This document shows positions 1 to 8,993 of a stretch of 64,000 nt of DNA, piece after piece. Positions within the stretch are counted from its first letter, which is position 1, and the number at the start of each line of letters is the position of its first letter. The position numbers were made by a program, and so were the translations under genes. The notes below the pieces were generated by a model. That model was not told the origin of the DNA and did not search any database. It worked only from the letters and a program-made list of their open reading frames with translations. Source of the DNA: Calothrix sp. NIES-2098 (lineage in GTDB: Bacteria; Cyanobacteriota; Cyanobacteriia; Cyanobacteriales; Nostocaceae); contig AP018172.1 in NCBI GenBank assembly GCA_002368175.1, positions 8,063,001 to 8,127,000 on the forward strand. Direction: 5' to 3'.

Positions 1-245
1 ATTTTATCCCCCCAGATATGCCAGATAAGCAGTACGATATCTTTGGTTCTGGTGGTGGTGAAAAAACAGCGGCTGAACTGGGAGTCCCGTTGTTGGGGCG
101 CGTACCCCTAGAGATTTCTACAAGAGTTGGTGGTGACAGCGGTGTACCAATAGTCGTAGCTGACCCAGATTCCGCTTCCGCCAAAGCATTAACTGCGATC
201 GCCTTGGCCATTGCTGGTAAAGTATCAGTTGCAGCCTTGACATAA
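1..245 (+). CDS. mrp: Mrp/NBP35 family P-loop ATPase, C-terminal end (partial)
   Basis: The reading frame is open from the window edge (frame of base 3) to the stop at 243-245, so only about the last 80 residues are present. The segment FIPPDMPDKQYDIFGSGGG followed by ELGVPLLGRVPL is the conserved C-terminal part of Mrp/ApbC proteins, which carry or assemble iron-sulfur clusters in the cytoplasm. The P-loop and CxxC would lie upstream, outside the window. The ATG at base 18 is internal, not a start. A hairpin at 266-299 follows the stop and the next gene is rodA on the same strand. Confidence 0.9.
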   Translation, partial: FIPPDMPDKQYDIFGSGGGEKTAAELGVPLLGRVPLEISTRVGGDSGVPIVVADPDSASAKALTAIALAIAGKVSVAALT

Positions 246-265
246 GAAATTCCAATTCTATCTGG

Positions 266-299
266 TTCCTAGGCCACAGCCTAGGAATACAGATTTTTA
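266..299 (+). terminator. Hairpin with T-rich tail after mrp
   Basis: Bases 266-274 (TTCCTAGGC) pair perfectly with 279-287 (GCCTAGGAA) around a CACA loop, followed by ATTTTTAG. It lies about 20 bases after the mrp stop and before rodA, so it could end the mrp transcript. The T run sits a few bases from the stem, so efficiency is uncertain. Confidence 0.55.
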
Positions 300-346
300 G
301 TAGTCACTAAATTTAAAATTTACAAGTTAAAGTCTCAACTCACACA

Positions 347-1663
347 ATGTTATTAAAACGTTCGCTCCCCAAAATTCGCTGGAAGTATTGGGTAAAACCT
401 TGGCAACAAGTAGATTGGTTATTATTTTGTTTGCCTATTGCCGTTAGTATCTTTGGCGGCGTCATGATTCTCAGTACGGAATTAAAACAGCCAGTAACTG
501 ACTGGTGGTGGCACTGGCTGGTAGCTAGTATTGGTGTAGTGATTGCATTATTTTTGGCTCGTATCCGTTACGAAAATCTGCTGCAATGGCACTGGGTAAC
601 TTATGGATTGACAAACTTTAGCCTCATTGCCGTAATGCTCGCTGGTACAAGCGCTAAAGGGGCACAGCGGTGGATTAGTATTGCAGGTTTTAACGTCCAA
701 CCTTCAGAGTTTGCCAAAATAGGTATCATTATTACCCTAGCGGCGTTGCTACACAAACGCACAGCGTCCACCATTGAGAGTGTTTTTCGAGCCTTAGCAA
801 TTACTGCTATTCCTTGGGGATTAGTGTTTTTGCAACCGGACTTGGCAACATCATTGGTCTTTGGTGCGATCGTCTTAGGGATGCTTTATTGGGCAAATGC
901 CAACCCAGGTTGGTTGATATTAATGATTTCTCCTATAGTTGCCGCTATTTTATTTAGTATCGCTTGGCCCTTATCAGAACCAATAGTTTTGTTGAAAGAA
1001 TTATCCTTCAGTCCATTAGGATTATTTTGGGCGGGAGCGATGGCTATTGTTGGTTGGCAGACTCTACCGTGGCGAAAATTTGGACTGGGAGCTATAGGTG
1101 CATGGATTCTCAATATGCTTGGTGGTGAACTAGGTGTTTTTGCTTGGAATCATGTACTCAAAGAATATCAAAAAGATAGACTTAGCGTATTTATCAACCC
1201 CGAACACGACCCCCTAGGTGCTGGATATCATCTCATCCAATCTCGGATTGCCATTGGTGCAGGTGAAATTTGGGGATGGGGTCTATTCAAAGGCCCAATG
1301 ACTCAGCTGAACTTTGTGCCCGAACAGCATACAGACTTTATTTTTTCAGCCGTCGGTGAAGAATTTGGTTTTGTTGGTTGTTTGGTGGTACTTTTTGTCT
1401 TCTGTTTAATTTGCTTACGCCTACTGCATGTAGCTCAAACTGCCAAAGATAATTTTGGTTCTTTATTGGCTATTGGTGTTTTGTCGATGATTGTATTTCA
1501 GCTAATTGTGAATGTTGGCATGACAGTAGGTTTAGCACCTGTAGCTGGAATTCCCCTACCCTGGATGAGTTACGGTCGCTCTGCAATGTTGACTAATTTC
1601 ATTTCCTTAGGAATAGTAGAATCGGTAGCAAACTTTCGCCAACGGCAGAAGTATTATTTCTAA
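347..1663 (+). CDS. rodA: RodA/FtsW-type peptidoglycan glycosyltransferase (RodA)
   Basis: A 438-residue polytopic inner-membrane SEDS protein that polymerises lipid II for lateral cell-wall growth, working with a class B PBP. The hydrophobic N terminus is followed by several membrane segments. The RodA signature region has QPSEFAKIG near residue 117, QSRIAIGAG near 300, and NFVPEQHTDFIFSAVGEEFG. The C-terminal GIPLPWMSYGRSAM block is the usual SEDS ending. The FVPEQHTDFIF form favours RodA over FtsW. It follows mrp on the same strand with a hairpin between them. Length fits the family. No strong ribosome site precedes the ATG. Confidence 0.93.
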   Translation: MLLKRSLPKIRWKYWVKPWQQVDWLLFCLPIAVSIFGGVMILSTELKQPVTDWWWHWLVASIGVVIALFLARIRYENLLQWHWVTYGLTNFSLIAVMLAGTSAKGAQRWISIAGFNVQPSEFAKIGIIITLAALLHKRTASTIESVFRALAITAIPWGLVFLQPDLATSLVFGAIVLGMLYWANANPGWLILMISPIVAAILFSIAWPLSEPIVLLKELSFSPLGLFWAGAMAIVGWQTLPWRKFGLGAIGAWILNMLGGELGVFAWNHVLKEYQKDRLSVFINPEHDPLGAGYHLIQSRIAIGAGEIWGWGLFKGPMTQLNFVPEQHTDFIFSAVGEEFGFVGCLVVLFVFCLICLRLLHVAQTAKDNFGSLLAIGVLSMIVFQLIVNVGMTVGLAPVAGIPLPWMSYGRSAMLTNFISLGIVESVANFRQRQKYYF

Positions 1664-1758
1664 GTCAACATTCAAGTGTGTCTCAACTGTGTACTTTTGA
1701 CTTTGGACTCCTAAGAAGTATTAAGCTATATAACAGGAAATAAGCGAGGATAAAAATC

Positions 1759-1953
1759 ATGATCCTGCCTGGAGCAACTGTTCGGGTTAAAAATCCCGCA
1801 GATACCTATTATCGCTATGAAGGACTCGTACAACGAGTGAGTGATGGCAAGGTAGCGGTATTGTTTGAAGGTGGTAACTGGGATAAATTAATTACCTTTC
1901 GCTTAAGCGAATTGGAAGCTGTAGAGACCACAGGCAAGAAAAAAGGCAAATAA
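1759..1953 (+). CDS. ndhS: NAD(P)H dehydrogenase-like complex subunit NdhS
   Basis: A 64-residue protein with the SH3-like pattern VRVKNPADTYYRYEGLVQRV..GKVAVLFEGGNWDKLITFRLSELE, which I recognise as cyanobacterial NdhS (homologue of plant CRR31). NdhS sits on the stromal/cytoplasmic arm of the photosynthetic NDH-1 complex and helps bind ferredoxin for cyclic electron flow. A GAGGA ribosome site stands about 9 bases before the ATG. The C terminus ends in a lysine-rich tail (GKKKGK). It is separated from rodA by about 95 bases and is probably its own unit. Assignment is from sequence recall. Confidence 0.85.
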   Translation: MILPGATVRVKNPADTYYRYEGLVQRVSDGKVAVLFEGGNWDKLITFRLSELEAVETTGKKKGK

Positions 1954-1959
1954 CTTAGT

Positions 1960-2046
1960 TAAGAGTCAAGAGTCCATAGTCAATAGTCCAAAGGTTCTTG
2001 ACTGTTAACCCTTAAGCTTTGACCCTTGACCTTTGACTCTTAATAC
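1960..2046. repeat. Degenerate heptamer-type repeats (GAGTCAA/TTGACTC)
   Basis: The gap between ndhS and the next gene is made of degenerate copies of words such as GAGTCAAGAGTCC, AATAGTCCAAAGG and TTGACCCTTGACCTTTGACTC. Such short tandem repeats are common between genes in heterocystous cyanobacteria. Similar tracts occur in this window at about 16610-16655, 19755-19830, 26790-26860, 47720-47770, 49375-49470, 56250-56365 and 63475-63590. Confidence 0.7.
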
Positions 2047-2047
2047 T

Positions 2048-2698
2048 ATGCGCCTTCCTTTACCACAGTTTGCTACTAGCGATCGCCATCCTAACCATAT
2101 TGCTGAGGTGATCGAAACCAGTACTACCGAATTCCTGGCACAGTGTTTGGAACCGGAAGACTTAAGTTTTCCCCCGATGCCTGCTTTTGGTAGTTGGGTG
2201 CGTTCTATTGATGAAGAATCGGGCAACCAAATTTATGCAGTGGTATATTACGCCACAACAATGCCTATAGATTCCGTACACCGTGCAGTAGCTTTAGGGT
2301 TGTCTTTGCAAGACTTGCGAGAGGAACAACCCCAGATATTTGCCATGCTCAAAACTGAATTTCGTGCTGCGATCGTGGGGTTTGAAGAGCCTTCTCATGC
2401 CCAAATCCCAAGAGTATATCAATATTTACCGCCCCGTCCGCCACAAATTCATCAAGCAGTTTATCGTTGTGAACCAGAAACAATCGTTAAATTTACTGAA
2501 GAACTGAATTTTTTGCAGACACTACTTGCTCTCAAAGGTGCGCCGATAGAGTCTTTGACCGCAGCTGCCATTCGAGAGGTTTATCAGTTACGAAAAGCCG
2601 ATCGCCAATGGTTAGTCAAAGCTGGACGCACCCTCAACTTGCTGCTGAAAGATGACTACGATCGCTTACGGTTTATTTTGAGTCAGGTTCATCCATAG
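2048..2698 (+). CDS. Conserved cyanobacterial protein, HAS-barrel-like
   Basis: About 216 residues starting MRLPLPQFATSDRHPNHIAEVIETSTTEF. The N-terminal 100 residues look like a small beta barrel of the HAS-barrel type, a domain otherwise known at the N terminus of HerA-type ATPases (FGSWVRSIDEESGNQIYAVVYYATT). The C-terminal half is helical and ends with LLLKDDYDRLRFILSQV. No catalytic motif is visible. I chose the ATG at 2048; a TTG 15 bases earlier is also in frame, but it lies inside the heptamer repeat tract. Related proteins occur widely in cyanobacteria; a role in DNA or ATPase binding would be inference only. Confidence 0.7.
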   Translation: MRLPLPQFATSDRHPNHIAEVIETSTTEFLAQCLEPEDLSFPPMPAFGSWVRSIDEESGNQIYAVVYYATTMPIDSVHRAVALGLSLQDLREEQPQIFAMLKTEFRAAIVGFEEPSHAQIPRVYQYLPPRPPQIHQAVYRCEPETIVKFTEELNFLQTLLALKGAPIESLTAAAIREVYQLRKADRQWLVKAGRTLNLLLKDDYDRLRFILSQVHP

Positions 2699-2840
2699 GT
2701 AGTTTTTAGACAATTTTCTAAGTCTTGCTAAGTTAAGTTTTTTTGAATTTTTTCTCAAGGTGGTTTTTGCAGTTATATTGAGCGGGCGATTGCCTTTGAG
2801 GTAATCGCAGCTTTAATTATCGCCCTTTCAAGTTCTACCT

Positions 2841-4976
2841 ATGGAACTCATCTTACAAGTTCTGGCACTGGAACCAACCTCCCAACTTCTGGGCAAGGAA
2901 CCTATTGTTCCCTTTGCTGTTTTGCTGATAGTTATCCTAGTAGTGCCGATTCTGTTTGAGAGGCTCAGACTACCGGGATTAGTAGGTTTGGTGTTCTCTG
3001 GGGTAGTACTTGGCCCGTCAGGCTGGAATTTATTCCAAACAGAATCAGCGATTATAAACCTGCTAGCAGATATTGGGCTAGTTTACTTAATGTTTGTAGC
3101 AGGATTAGAAGTTGACCTAGAACAGTTCTATCGTCAGAAAAATCGCTCCTTAGGGTTTGGCAGCTTCAGCTTAATTATTTCCCTAGTCATGGGAAGTTTG
3201 TTAGGGCAGATATTCGGCTTTAGTTGGGTAACATCAATATTAATTGGCTCATTATTTGTTTCCTACACTCTCCTGGCATATCCAATTATTAATCGCCTGA
3301 GAGTAATGAAGAATGAAGCAGTTACTATCACTATTGGAGCCAAGATTTTTACAGATATTGGCGCTCTGTTGATATTAACTTTATGTGTAGCATCCACTAA
3401 TGCTGGAGGATTCACCTTAGCAAAGTTACTTACTTTGTTGGGGTGGTTAACAATTTACTCTGTTGTTGTCTTAGTCGGATTTGATTGGATAGGTAAAGAA
3501 TTTTTCCGGCGATCGGGAGGTGAAGAGGGCAACCAATTCTTATTTGTACTGCTGACGGTGTTTCTCGCTGCTGTAGGCGCTCAATTGATTGGCGTAGAAA
3601 AAATAATTGGAGCCTTTTTAGCAGGTTTGGCAGTCAATGAAGTTTTGGGCGAAGGGCCAGTTAAAGAAAAGGTGGTGTTTGTTGGTAGCGTGCTATTTAT
3701 TCCCATTTTCTTTATTAATCTTGGTTTACTGATCGATTTACCTGCTTTTACCAAAAATACTACCAATCTCCAATTAACCCTGCTGTTTGTGTTTGGTTTA
3801 ATTACCAGCAAATTGATTGCAGCATTGTTAACGAAACTGTTATGCCGCTACAATTGGCAGGAAATGTTAACAATGTGGTCGCTATCGCTTCCTCAGGTAG
3901 GGACAACATTAGCCGTAACATTAGTAGGGTATCAGATTGGATTGTTGTCATCGGAAGTATTAAATAGCGTTGTTGCTGTCATGCTCGTGACTTCAACGCT
4001 AGGGCCATTAGTTACCAGTCGGGTAGCTGTGGGTTTGGCTTCATCAGCTACTCCAGAGCCAGCACCAACAACACAACCCGAGCAAAAAATCGAAGACACG
4101 GATACTGCTTTTACTATTGTTGTACCCATCTACAATCCCCAAACTCAGCAGTATCTGATTGAATTGGCGACATTATTAGCACGCCAAACCAAGGGAAGAA
4201 TTGTACCTTTGGCGATCGCTACTGCTGCTGCGCATATGGATGCACCACAGTTAGAGGCTTCTTTGCAGCGAAGCGAACGGTTGCTAGCAAAAGCTACAGC
4301 ACAAAGCCGAGTCTTGGGTGTCGCAGCCGAACCCCTGCTACGCATTGATGATGCTTTTGCTCAGGGAATTAGCAGAGCAGCTCGCGAACAAAAGGCTAGT
4401 TTGATTGTTATGGGTTGGGGTAAACGTACTGGGTTAAGAGCGCGTTTATTTGGTAACGTCATCGATAACGTTCTTTGGGCATCCCACTGTCCTGTAGCGG
4501 TGACTCGTTTAGTAGACTCTCCTAAAAAAATCCAACGGATCTTAGTGCCAATCGAAAATTTAATGGCACCAACGCTACAGCCTGTGCATTTTGCCCAAAT
4601 GTTAGCAGACTCTAACCAAGCTCAAGTGACTGTACTGAATGTCTGCGAGCGACGTACAAGTTCTAGCAAAATAGCTGCTAGGCGATCGCATCTTGCTCTA
4701 TTAGTGGCTAAATTGGCTTTGCCCAATCCACCAGAAATTCAAATTATTGCCCATGAGAATGTTGCCCAAGCCATTTTACAAGCAGCAAGATTATATGATT
4801 TAGTAGTGTTACCCTTTATACGCAATCGTACAAGCCCTGGTGGTTTAGCTATTAGTGATGTAACAACACAGTTAGCTAGCCAACTTACATGCTCTATCGT
4901 CATGCTTGGAGAACCGCAGCGGATGCAAACAGTAGCTCTCCCAACCGGAGTTCCTAGTACCACATCTACACAGTAA
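2841..4976 (+). CDS. CPA2-type cation:proton antiporter with C-terminal universal stress domains
   Basis: A 711-residue fusion. Residues 1-395 are a Na+/H+ exchanger (CPA2, Kef-like) membrane domain of about 12-13 helices with ILFERLRLPGLVGLVFSGVVLGP near the start and a GAFLAGLAVNE core. After a linker rich in Pro, Thr and Glu (about 400-415), residues 420-690 hold two universal-stress-protein-like halves (TAFTIVVPIYNP..., ASLIVMGWGKRTGLRARLFGNVID, VQRILVPIENL). The family exchanges K+ or Na+ for protons at the plasma or thylakoid membrane; the cytoplasmic USP domains probably sense nucleotide. There is no TrkA-N domain, unlike KefB/KefC. The gene stands alone with about 140 bases before and 370 after it. 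Confidence 0.9.
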   Translation: MELILQVLALEPTSQLLGKEPIVPFAVLLIVILVVPILFERLRLPGLVGLVFSGVVLGPSGWNLFQTESAIINLLADIGLVYLMFVAGLEVDLEQFYRQKNRSLGFGSFSLIISLVMGSLLGQIFGFSWVTSILIGSLFVSYTLLAYPIINRLRVMKNEAVTITIGAKIFTDIGALLILTLCVASTNAGGFTLAKLLTLLGWLTIYSVVVLVGFDWIGKEFFRRSGGEEGNQFLFVLLTVFLAAVGAQLIGVEKIIGAFLAGLAVNEVLGEGPVKEKVVFVGSVLFIPIFFINLGLLIDLPAFTKNTTNLQLTLLFVFGLITSKLIAALLTKLLCRYNWQEMLTMWSLSLPQVGTTLAVTLVGYQIGLLSSEVLNSVVAVMLVTSTLGPLVTSRVAVGLASSATPEPAPTTQPEQKIEDTDTAFTIVVPIYNPQTQQYLIELATLLARQTKGRIVPLAIATAAAHMDAPQLEASLQRSERLLAKATAQSRVLGVAAEPLLRIDDAFAQGISRAAREQKASLIVMGWGKRTGLRARLFGNVIDNVLWASHCPVAVTRLVDSPKKIQRILVPIENLMAPTLQPVHFAQMLADSNQAQVTVLNVCERRTSSSKIAARRSHLALLVAKLALPNPPEIQIIAHENVAQAILQAARLYDLVVLPFIRNRTSPGGLAISDVTTQLASQLTCSIVMLGEPQRMQTVALPTGVPSTTSTQ

Positions 4977-5346
4977 AGTTACTTAAAAAATTACACTTAA
5001 TTTATTTAGATCCATCTCTTGCCTATCCTGAGAGATATTGCCAAATCACCTTTTTTCTGAGCTATAACAGGTGAGATACTTAATTCTAAAAATACTTAAT
5101 ATTGTTGAAGATTTGATGAATTCTAGACTCTGAAGCTACAATCTTCAGACGATGTTTGTTATTTTGCTAATGTAATTGTTCAAAAATTGAAACAACCTGT
5201 AACAAAATTATATCGGTAGAAAATTTGGTAAATCTCACAACATCGTTGAGCTAACCATATTCTTCTGAAGTATTTTTTACCTAAATACAGGTATTAAAAT
5301 ATACAGGTGATAACTGCTGAAATTATCTGTAATTATTTGGGAAACT
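4977..5346. other. Intergenic gap, no feature recognised
   Basis: This 370-base AT-rich stretch lies between the antiporter and the UDP-xylose synthase gene. I see no open frame with gene-like content, no strong hairpin with a T run and no tRNA. It presumably holds the promoter of the downstream nucleotide-sugar gene. Confidence 0.5.
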
Positions 5347-6297
5347 ATGAGAATTTTAGTGACGGGCGGTGCCGGGTTTATTGGTTCCCATCTCATCGAC
5401 CGCTTAATAGGTGATGGGCATGAAATAATTTGCTTGGATAACTTTTATACAGGTAACAAGCAAAACATCTTGAAATGGAGGGATCATCCACACTTTGAAC
5501 TCATCCGCCACGATATCACCGAACCCATTAGGTTAGAAGTAGATCAAATTTATCATTTAGCTTGTCCTGCTTCTCCAGTCCACTATCAGTACAATCCCGT
5601 CAAAACTGTCAAAACTAATGTGATGGGGACACTAAATATGTTGGGACTGGCTAAACGTGTGAAAGCCAGATTTTTCTTAGCCTCAACCAGTGAAGTTTAT
5701 GGCGATCCGGAAGTTCATCCCCAAACCGAAGAGTATAGAGGTAATGTTAATCCAATTGGACTGCGTTCTTGCTACGACGAAGGCAAACGCATTGCTGAAA
5801 CTTTAGCTTTTGACTATTACAGACAAAATAAAGTTGATATTAGAGTTGTGCGTATTTTCAATACCTATGGTCCTCGGATGTTAGAAAACGATGGCCGGGT
5901 AGTCAGCAACTTTATAGTTCAAGCTTTACGAGGTGAACCTTTAACCGTCTACGGTGATGGTTCGCAAACCCGTAGTTTCTGCTACGTATCTGACTTAGTA
6001 GAAGGCTTTATCCGGCTCATGAATAGCGATTATGTTGGGCCGGTAAATCTGGGAAATCCTGATGAATACACGATTTTAGAATTGGCACAAGCAGTGCAAA
6101 ATCAGATTAATCCAGATGCCAAGATTAAATTTGAACCACTACCTTCTGACGATCCACGCCGCCGCCGTCCAGATATTACAAAGGCCAGAACCTTGTTAAA
6201 TTGGGAACCTACCGTTCCGCTACAACAAGGGTTAAAACTGACAATAGAAGATTTCCGCAATCGGATCAAAACTGAGCAAAAGCAGCTAGTTTCCTGA
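5347..6297 (+). CDS. UDP-glucuronate decarboxylase (UDP-xylose synthase), extended SDR
   Basis: A 316-residue cytoplasmic NAD-dependent enzyme that converts UDP-glucuronate to UDP-xylose. The Rossmann motif GGAGFIGSH is at residues 7-15. The STSEVYGDPEVHPQ block carries the catalytic serine/threonine, and the YxxxK pair is Y143 and K147 (SCYDEGKRIAET). NTYGPRM and DGSQTRSFCYVSDLVEG are typical of the UXS branch. The next gene, 147 bases on, is UDP-glucose dehydrogenase, which makes its substrate, so the two form a UDP-glucose to UDP-glucuronate to UDP-xylose path for exopolysaccharide or glycan synthesis. The two genes are probably related in regulation rather than tightly overlapping. Confidence 0.93.
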   Translation: MRILVTGGAGFIGSHLIDRLIGDGHEIICLDNFYTGNKQNILKWRDHPHFELIRHDITEPIRLEVDQIYHLACPASPVHYQYNPVKTVKTNVMGTLNMLGLAKRVKARFFLASTSEVYGDPEVHPQTEEYRGNVNPIGLRSCYDEGKRIAETLAFDYYRQNKVDIRVVRIFNTYGPRMLENDGRVVSNFIVQALRGEPLTVYGDGSQTRSFCYVSDLVEGFIRLMNSDYVGPVNLGNPDEYTILELAQAVQNQINPDAKIKFEPLPSDDPRRRRPDITKARTLLNWEPTVPLQQGLKLTIEDFRNRIKTEQKQLVS

Positions 6298-6443
6298 TCG
6301 GTGCCAAGCATCACTCAGAACTTTCGTGCAGGTTGACCCCTTATATAGTTGATCCTATTGTGGTGTTTTTTACCTGTACTTAGATATTATGCGGAAAACT
6401 TCCGAACTCAAAAATAAATAGAAAAAACGAGGAGTTAAAAAGA

Positions 6444-7835
6444 ATGCGTGTTTGCGTAATTGGTACTGGTTACGTTGGTTTAGTTACAGGCGCTTGCTTG
6501 GCTCATATTGGGCATGATGTTATTTGTGTTGATAATAACGAAGAAAAAGTCAAGTTAATGAAGTCTGGGCAGTCGCCAATTTTCGAGCCGGGACTCTCGG
6601 AAATTATGCAAACTGCTATCAATAGCGGCAAAATTGAATTTACTACAGATCTGGGGGCTGGAGTTGCCCACGGTGAAATTCTGTTTATTGCTGTAGGCAC
6701 ACCTCCTTTACCAACTGGCGAAAGCGATACACGTTATGTAGAAGCTGTGGCGCGTGGTATCGGCAATCATCTCAACGGTGGTTATAAAGTAATCGTGAAT
6801 AAATCTACGGTGCCTATTGGCTCTGGTGATTGGGTAAGAATGATTGTTTTGGATGGCATTGCTGAACGCCAAAAAACACTAGTACCAGCAGGTGGCGTTG
6901 CAACTGAGGATAAATTGCCAGAGATTGCATCTCATTTTGATGTAGTTAGCAATCCAGAGTTTTTGCGTGAAGGATCGGCAGTCTACGATACTTTTAACCC
7001 CGATCGCATTGTGTTAGGAGGCAATAGCCAAAAAGCGATCGCTTTAATGAAAGAACTGTATACTCCGATTGTTGAACGTCAGTTTGCCGAGGATAAATCT
7101 TTACCACCTGTATCAGTGTTGGTGACAGATCTTAGTTCAGCAGAAATGATTAAATATGCTGCTAATGCGTTTTTAGCAACCAAAATCAGTTTTATTAACG
7201 AAGTTGCTAACATTTGCGATCGCGTCGGTGCTGATGTCACCCAAGTAGCAAAAGGTATCGGTTTAGACTCTCGCATTGGTAACAAATTCTTACAAGCTGG
7301 TATTGGTTGGGGTGGTTCTTGTTTCCCCAAAGATGTTGCAGCGCTGATTCATACTGCTGATGACTATGGCTATGAAGCCCAGCTACTGAAATCTGCTGTT
7401 AGCGTCAACGAACGCCAACGGCTGATTGCTTTAGAAAAACTCCAACAAGTCTTAAAAATCCTCAAAGGCAAAACTGTAGGTCTACTTGGTTTGACCTTTA
7501 AGCCTGATACCGATGATTTACGCGATGCTCCAGCACTTAACCTGATTGAACAGTTGAATCGATTGGGAGCTAAAGTTAAGGCCTACGACCCAATTGTTTC
7601 TCAAACAGGTCTACGTCACGGTCTTTCCGGTGTGTTAGTAGAAACCGATGCTCAAAGACTAGCCGACGGCTGCGATGCTTTGGTATTAGTGACAGAATGG
7701 CAGCAATTTAATACTCTGGACTATGCAAAGATGGCAACATTAATGAATAATCCAGTGATTATTGATGGTCGTAACTTCCTTGACCCTGAAACAATGGTAA
7801 GAGCTGGTTTCCAATATGTAGGTATTGGTCGATAG
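6444..7835 (+). CDS. ugd: UDP-glucose 6-dehydrogenase
   Basis: A 463-residue enzyme that oxidises UDP-glucose twice with NAD+ to give UDP-glucuronate. The N-terminal Rossmann fold begins MRVCVIGTGYVGLVTGACLA. The middle domain contains IKYAANAFLATKISFINE, and the catalytic cysteine is C293 in GWGGSCFPKD. The C-terminal UDP-binding domain includes GLTFKPDTDDLRDAPAL and DGRNFLDP. A strong GAGGAG ribosome site stands 9 bases before the ATG. It feeds the UDP-glucuronate decarboxylase just upstream. A hairpin terminator follows at 7877-7906. Length and motifs are complete. Confidence 0.96.
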   Translation: MRVCVIGTGYVGLVTGACLAHIGHDVICVDNNEEKVKLMKSGQSPIFEPGLSEIMQTAINSGKIEFTTDLGAGVAHGEILFIAVGTPPLPTGESDTRYVEAVARGIGNHLNGGYKVIVNKSTVPIGSGDWVRMIVLDGIAERQKTLVPAGGVATEDKLPEIASHFDVVSNPEFLREGSAVYDTFNPDRIVLGGNSQKAIALMKELYTPIVERQFAEDKSLPPVSVLVTDLSSAEMIKYAANAFLATKISFINEVANICDRVGADVTQVAKGIGLDSRIGNKFLQAGIGWGGSCFPKDVAALIHTADDYGYEAQLLKSAVSVNERQRLIALEKLQQVLKILKGKTVGLLGLTFKPDTDDLRDAPALNLIEQLNRLGAKVKAYDPIVSQTGLRHGLSGVLVETDAQRLADGCDALVLVTEWQQFNTLDYAKMATLMNNPVIIDGRNFLDPETMVRAGFQYVGIGR

Positions 7836-7876
7836 AAAATAGTTTTTAATTTCAAATTCTCAATGAGTTAATCATG

Positions 7877-7906
7877 AAGCTGTCTAGATTATTCTAGGCA
7901 GCTTTT
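7877..7906. terminator. Terminator between ugd and the DUF2993 gene (convergent)
   Basis: Bases 7877-7887 (AAGCTGTCTAG) pair with 7894-7904 (CTAGGCAGCTT) with one G-T pair, giving an 11-bp stem and a short loop, followed by TTTTAATTGATTTT. It sits 40 bases after ugd and 15 bases after the stop of the opposing gene, so it may serve both strands. Confidence 0.75.
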
Positions 7907-7920
7907 AATTGATTTTCTAG

Positions 7921-8760
7921 TTATGAAGAACTCTTAGGTATACGCTCAATCTCCGCATATCCACTGAAAATTAATTTTTGACCCTCAGTTTCTAAACGGT
8001 TAAGTCGCATTTTTACTCCATCTAGATCGAAGCGATCTAAATCAACCATATTATCTAAAATTTCTACCAGTGCTAAACTCAAGGTTCTTGAGATTTCCCG
8101 TTGTGCTTCTGGTACAAGGTCAAGTTCAATTTGGGGATTTTGGAAAGAAACCCGTCGCCGCCTTTCCACAGCTAGGCTGACAGTCATATTCAGGGGTACG
8201 AGTTCGCCATTATCTAAATCTGCCTTTGCCAAAATCCGTAGGCGATTTTCTGGCAATAGTTGTACTTGAATTTCTGGGAAAGAAACTGGTTTACCGCCAG
8301 ATAACGCTGTTAAGGCAGGTAGAGAAAGGTTTACTAACCGCTTTTTCACCAGTTCGGCGTTAAAAGCTTGATTAATACCTGCTTCTGATAATATTACTTG
8401 GGCGATCGCTTGGGTGGGTTGTTTGAGAGTTAATTTGCCACTTAAAACCGAGCCGAAATCAATGGCCACTGCATCCGTTTCAAAGGACATCTCCTCTACC
8501 GCGAATTCTCTACGGATGACTAAGCCACGTCCACTCATTTTGAAACTATCAATGCTGCCTTGCAACAGTTTGCTGGAGGGATAGCAGCGCACAAAGACTT
8601 CTACTGACTCGCTTTGGGTAAACAGGTGGCGAATCGTTTGGCTGGCGACTGTGTTGAGCATTCGCTCTCCCCAATCTGTGCCTTTAGGATCTGTTAAACC
8701 AGTAAGTCCGCCGAACATGAGGTTTTGGGTCTCTAGAAGTTCTTTGTACTTTTGTAACAA
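7921..8760 (-). CDS. DUF2993 (LmeA-like) lipid-binding family protein
   Basis: A 279-residue protein starting MLQKYKELLETQNLMFGGLTG. From residue 28 it shows the DUF2993 pattern: GERMLNTVASQTIRHLFTQSESVEVFVRCYPSSKLLQGSIDSFKMSGRG-type strands and later LSLPALTALSGGKPVSFPEIQVQLLPENRLRILAKADL. In actinobacteria the related LmeA binds phospholipid and acts in mannan synthesis; cyanobacterial members are uncharacterised. No signal peptide is visible, so a cytoplasmic or membrane-peripheral site is likely. It converges on ugd across a shared hairpin. Function here is not known. Confidence 0.8.
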   Translation of the reverse strand: MLQKYKELLETQNLMFGGLTGLTDPKGTDWGERMLNTVASQTIRHLFTQSESVEVFVRCYPSSKLLQGSIDSFKMSGRGLVIRREFAVEEMSFETDAVAIDFGSVLSGKLTLKQPTQAIAQVILSEAGINQAFNAELVKKRLVNLSLPALTALSGGKPVSFPEIQVQLLPENRLRILAKADLDNGELVPLNMTVSLAVERRRRVSFQNPQIELDLVPEAQREISRTLSLALVEILDNMVDLDRFDLDGVKMRLNRLETEGQKLIFSGYAEIERIPKSSS

Positions 8761-8993
8761 AATGTGAACAATACAGCAAGCGATCCCCTATTAATTGTGC
8801 TGATAGCTAGGGGTAAAATAACTGATGGGTAATACCCAACTGTATTTAATGATACTTTTTATTCAATAAAATTAGCTATCAATCTATTATTACCACCTGA
8901 GGACGAGCAAAAATTACCCTAAAACACCTCTTTGCTATTGAAGTTTCTCATAGAGGCGATAAAAAACTTAAATAATTTAAATCAATAAACTAT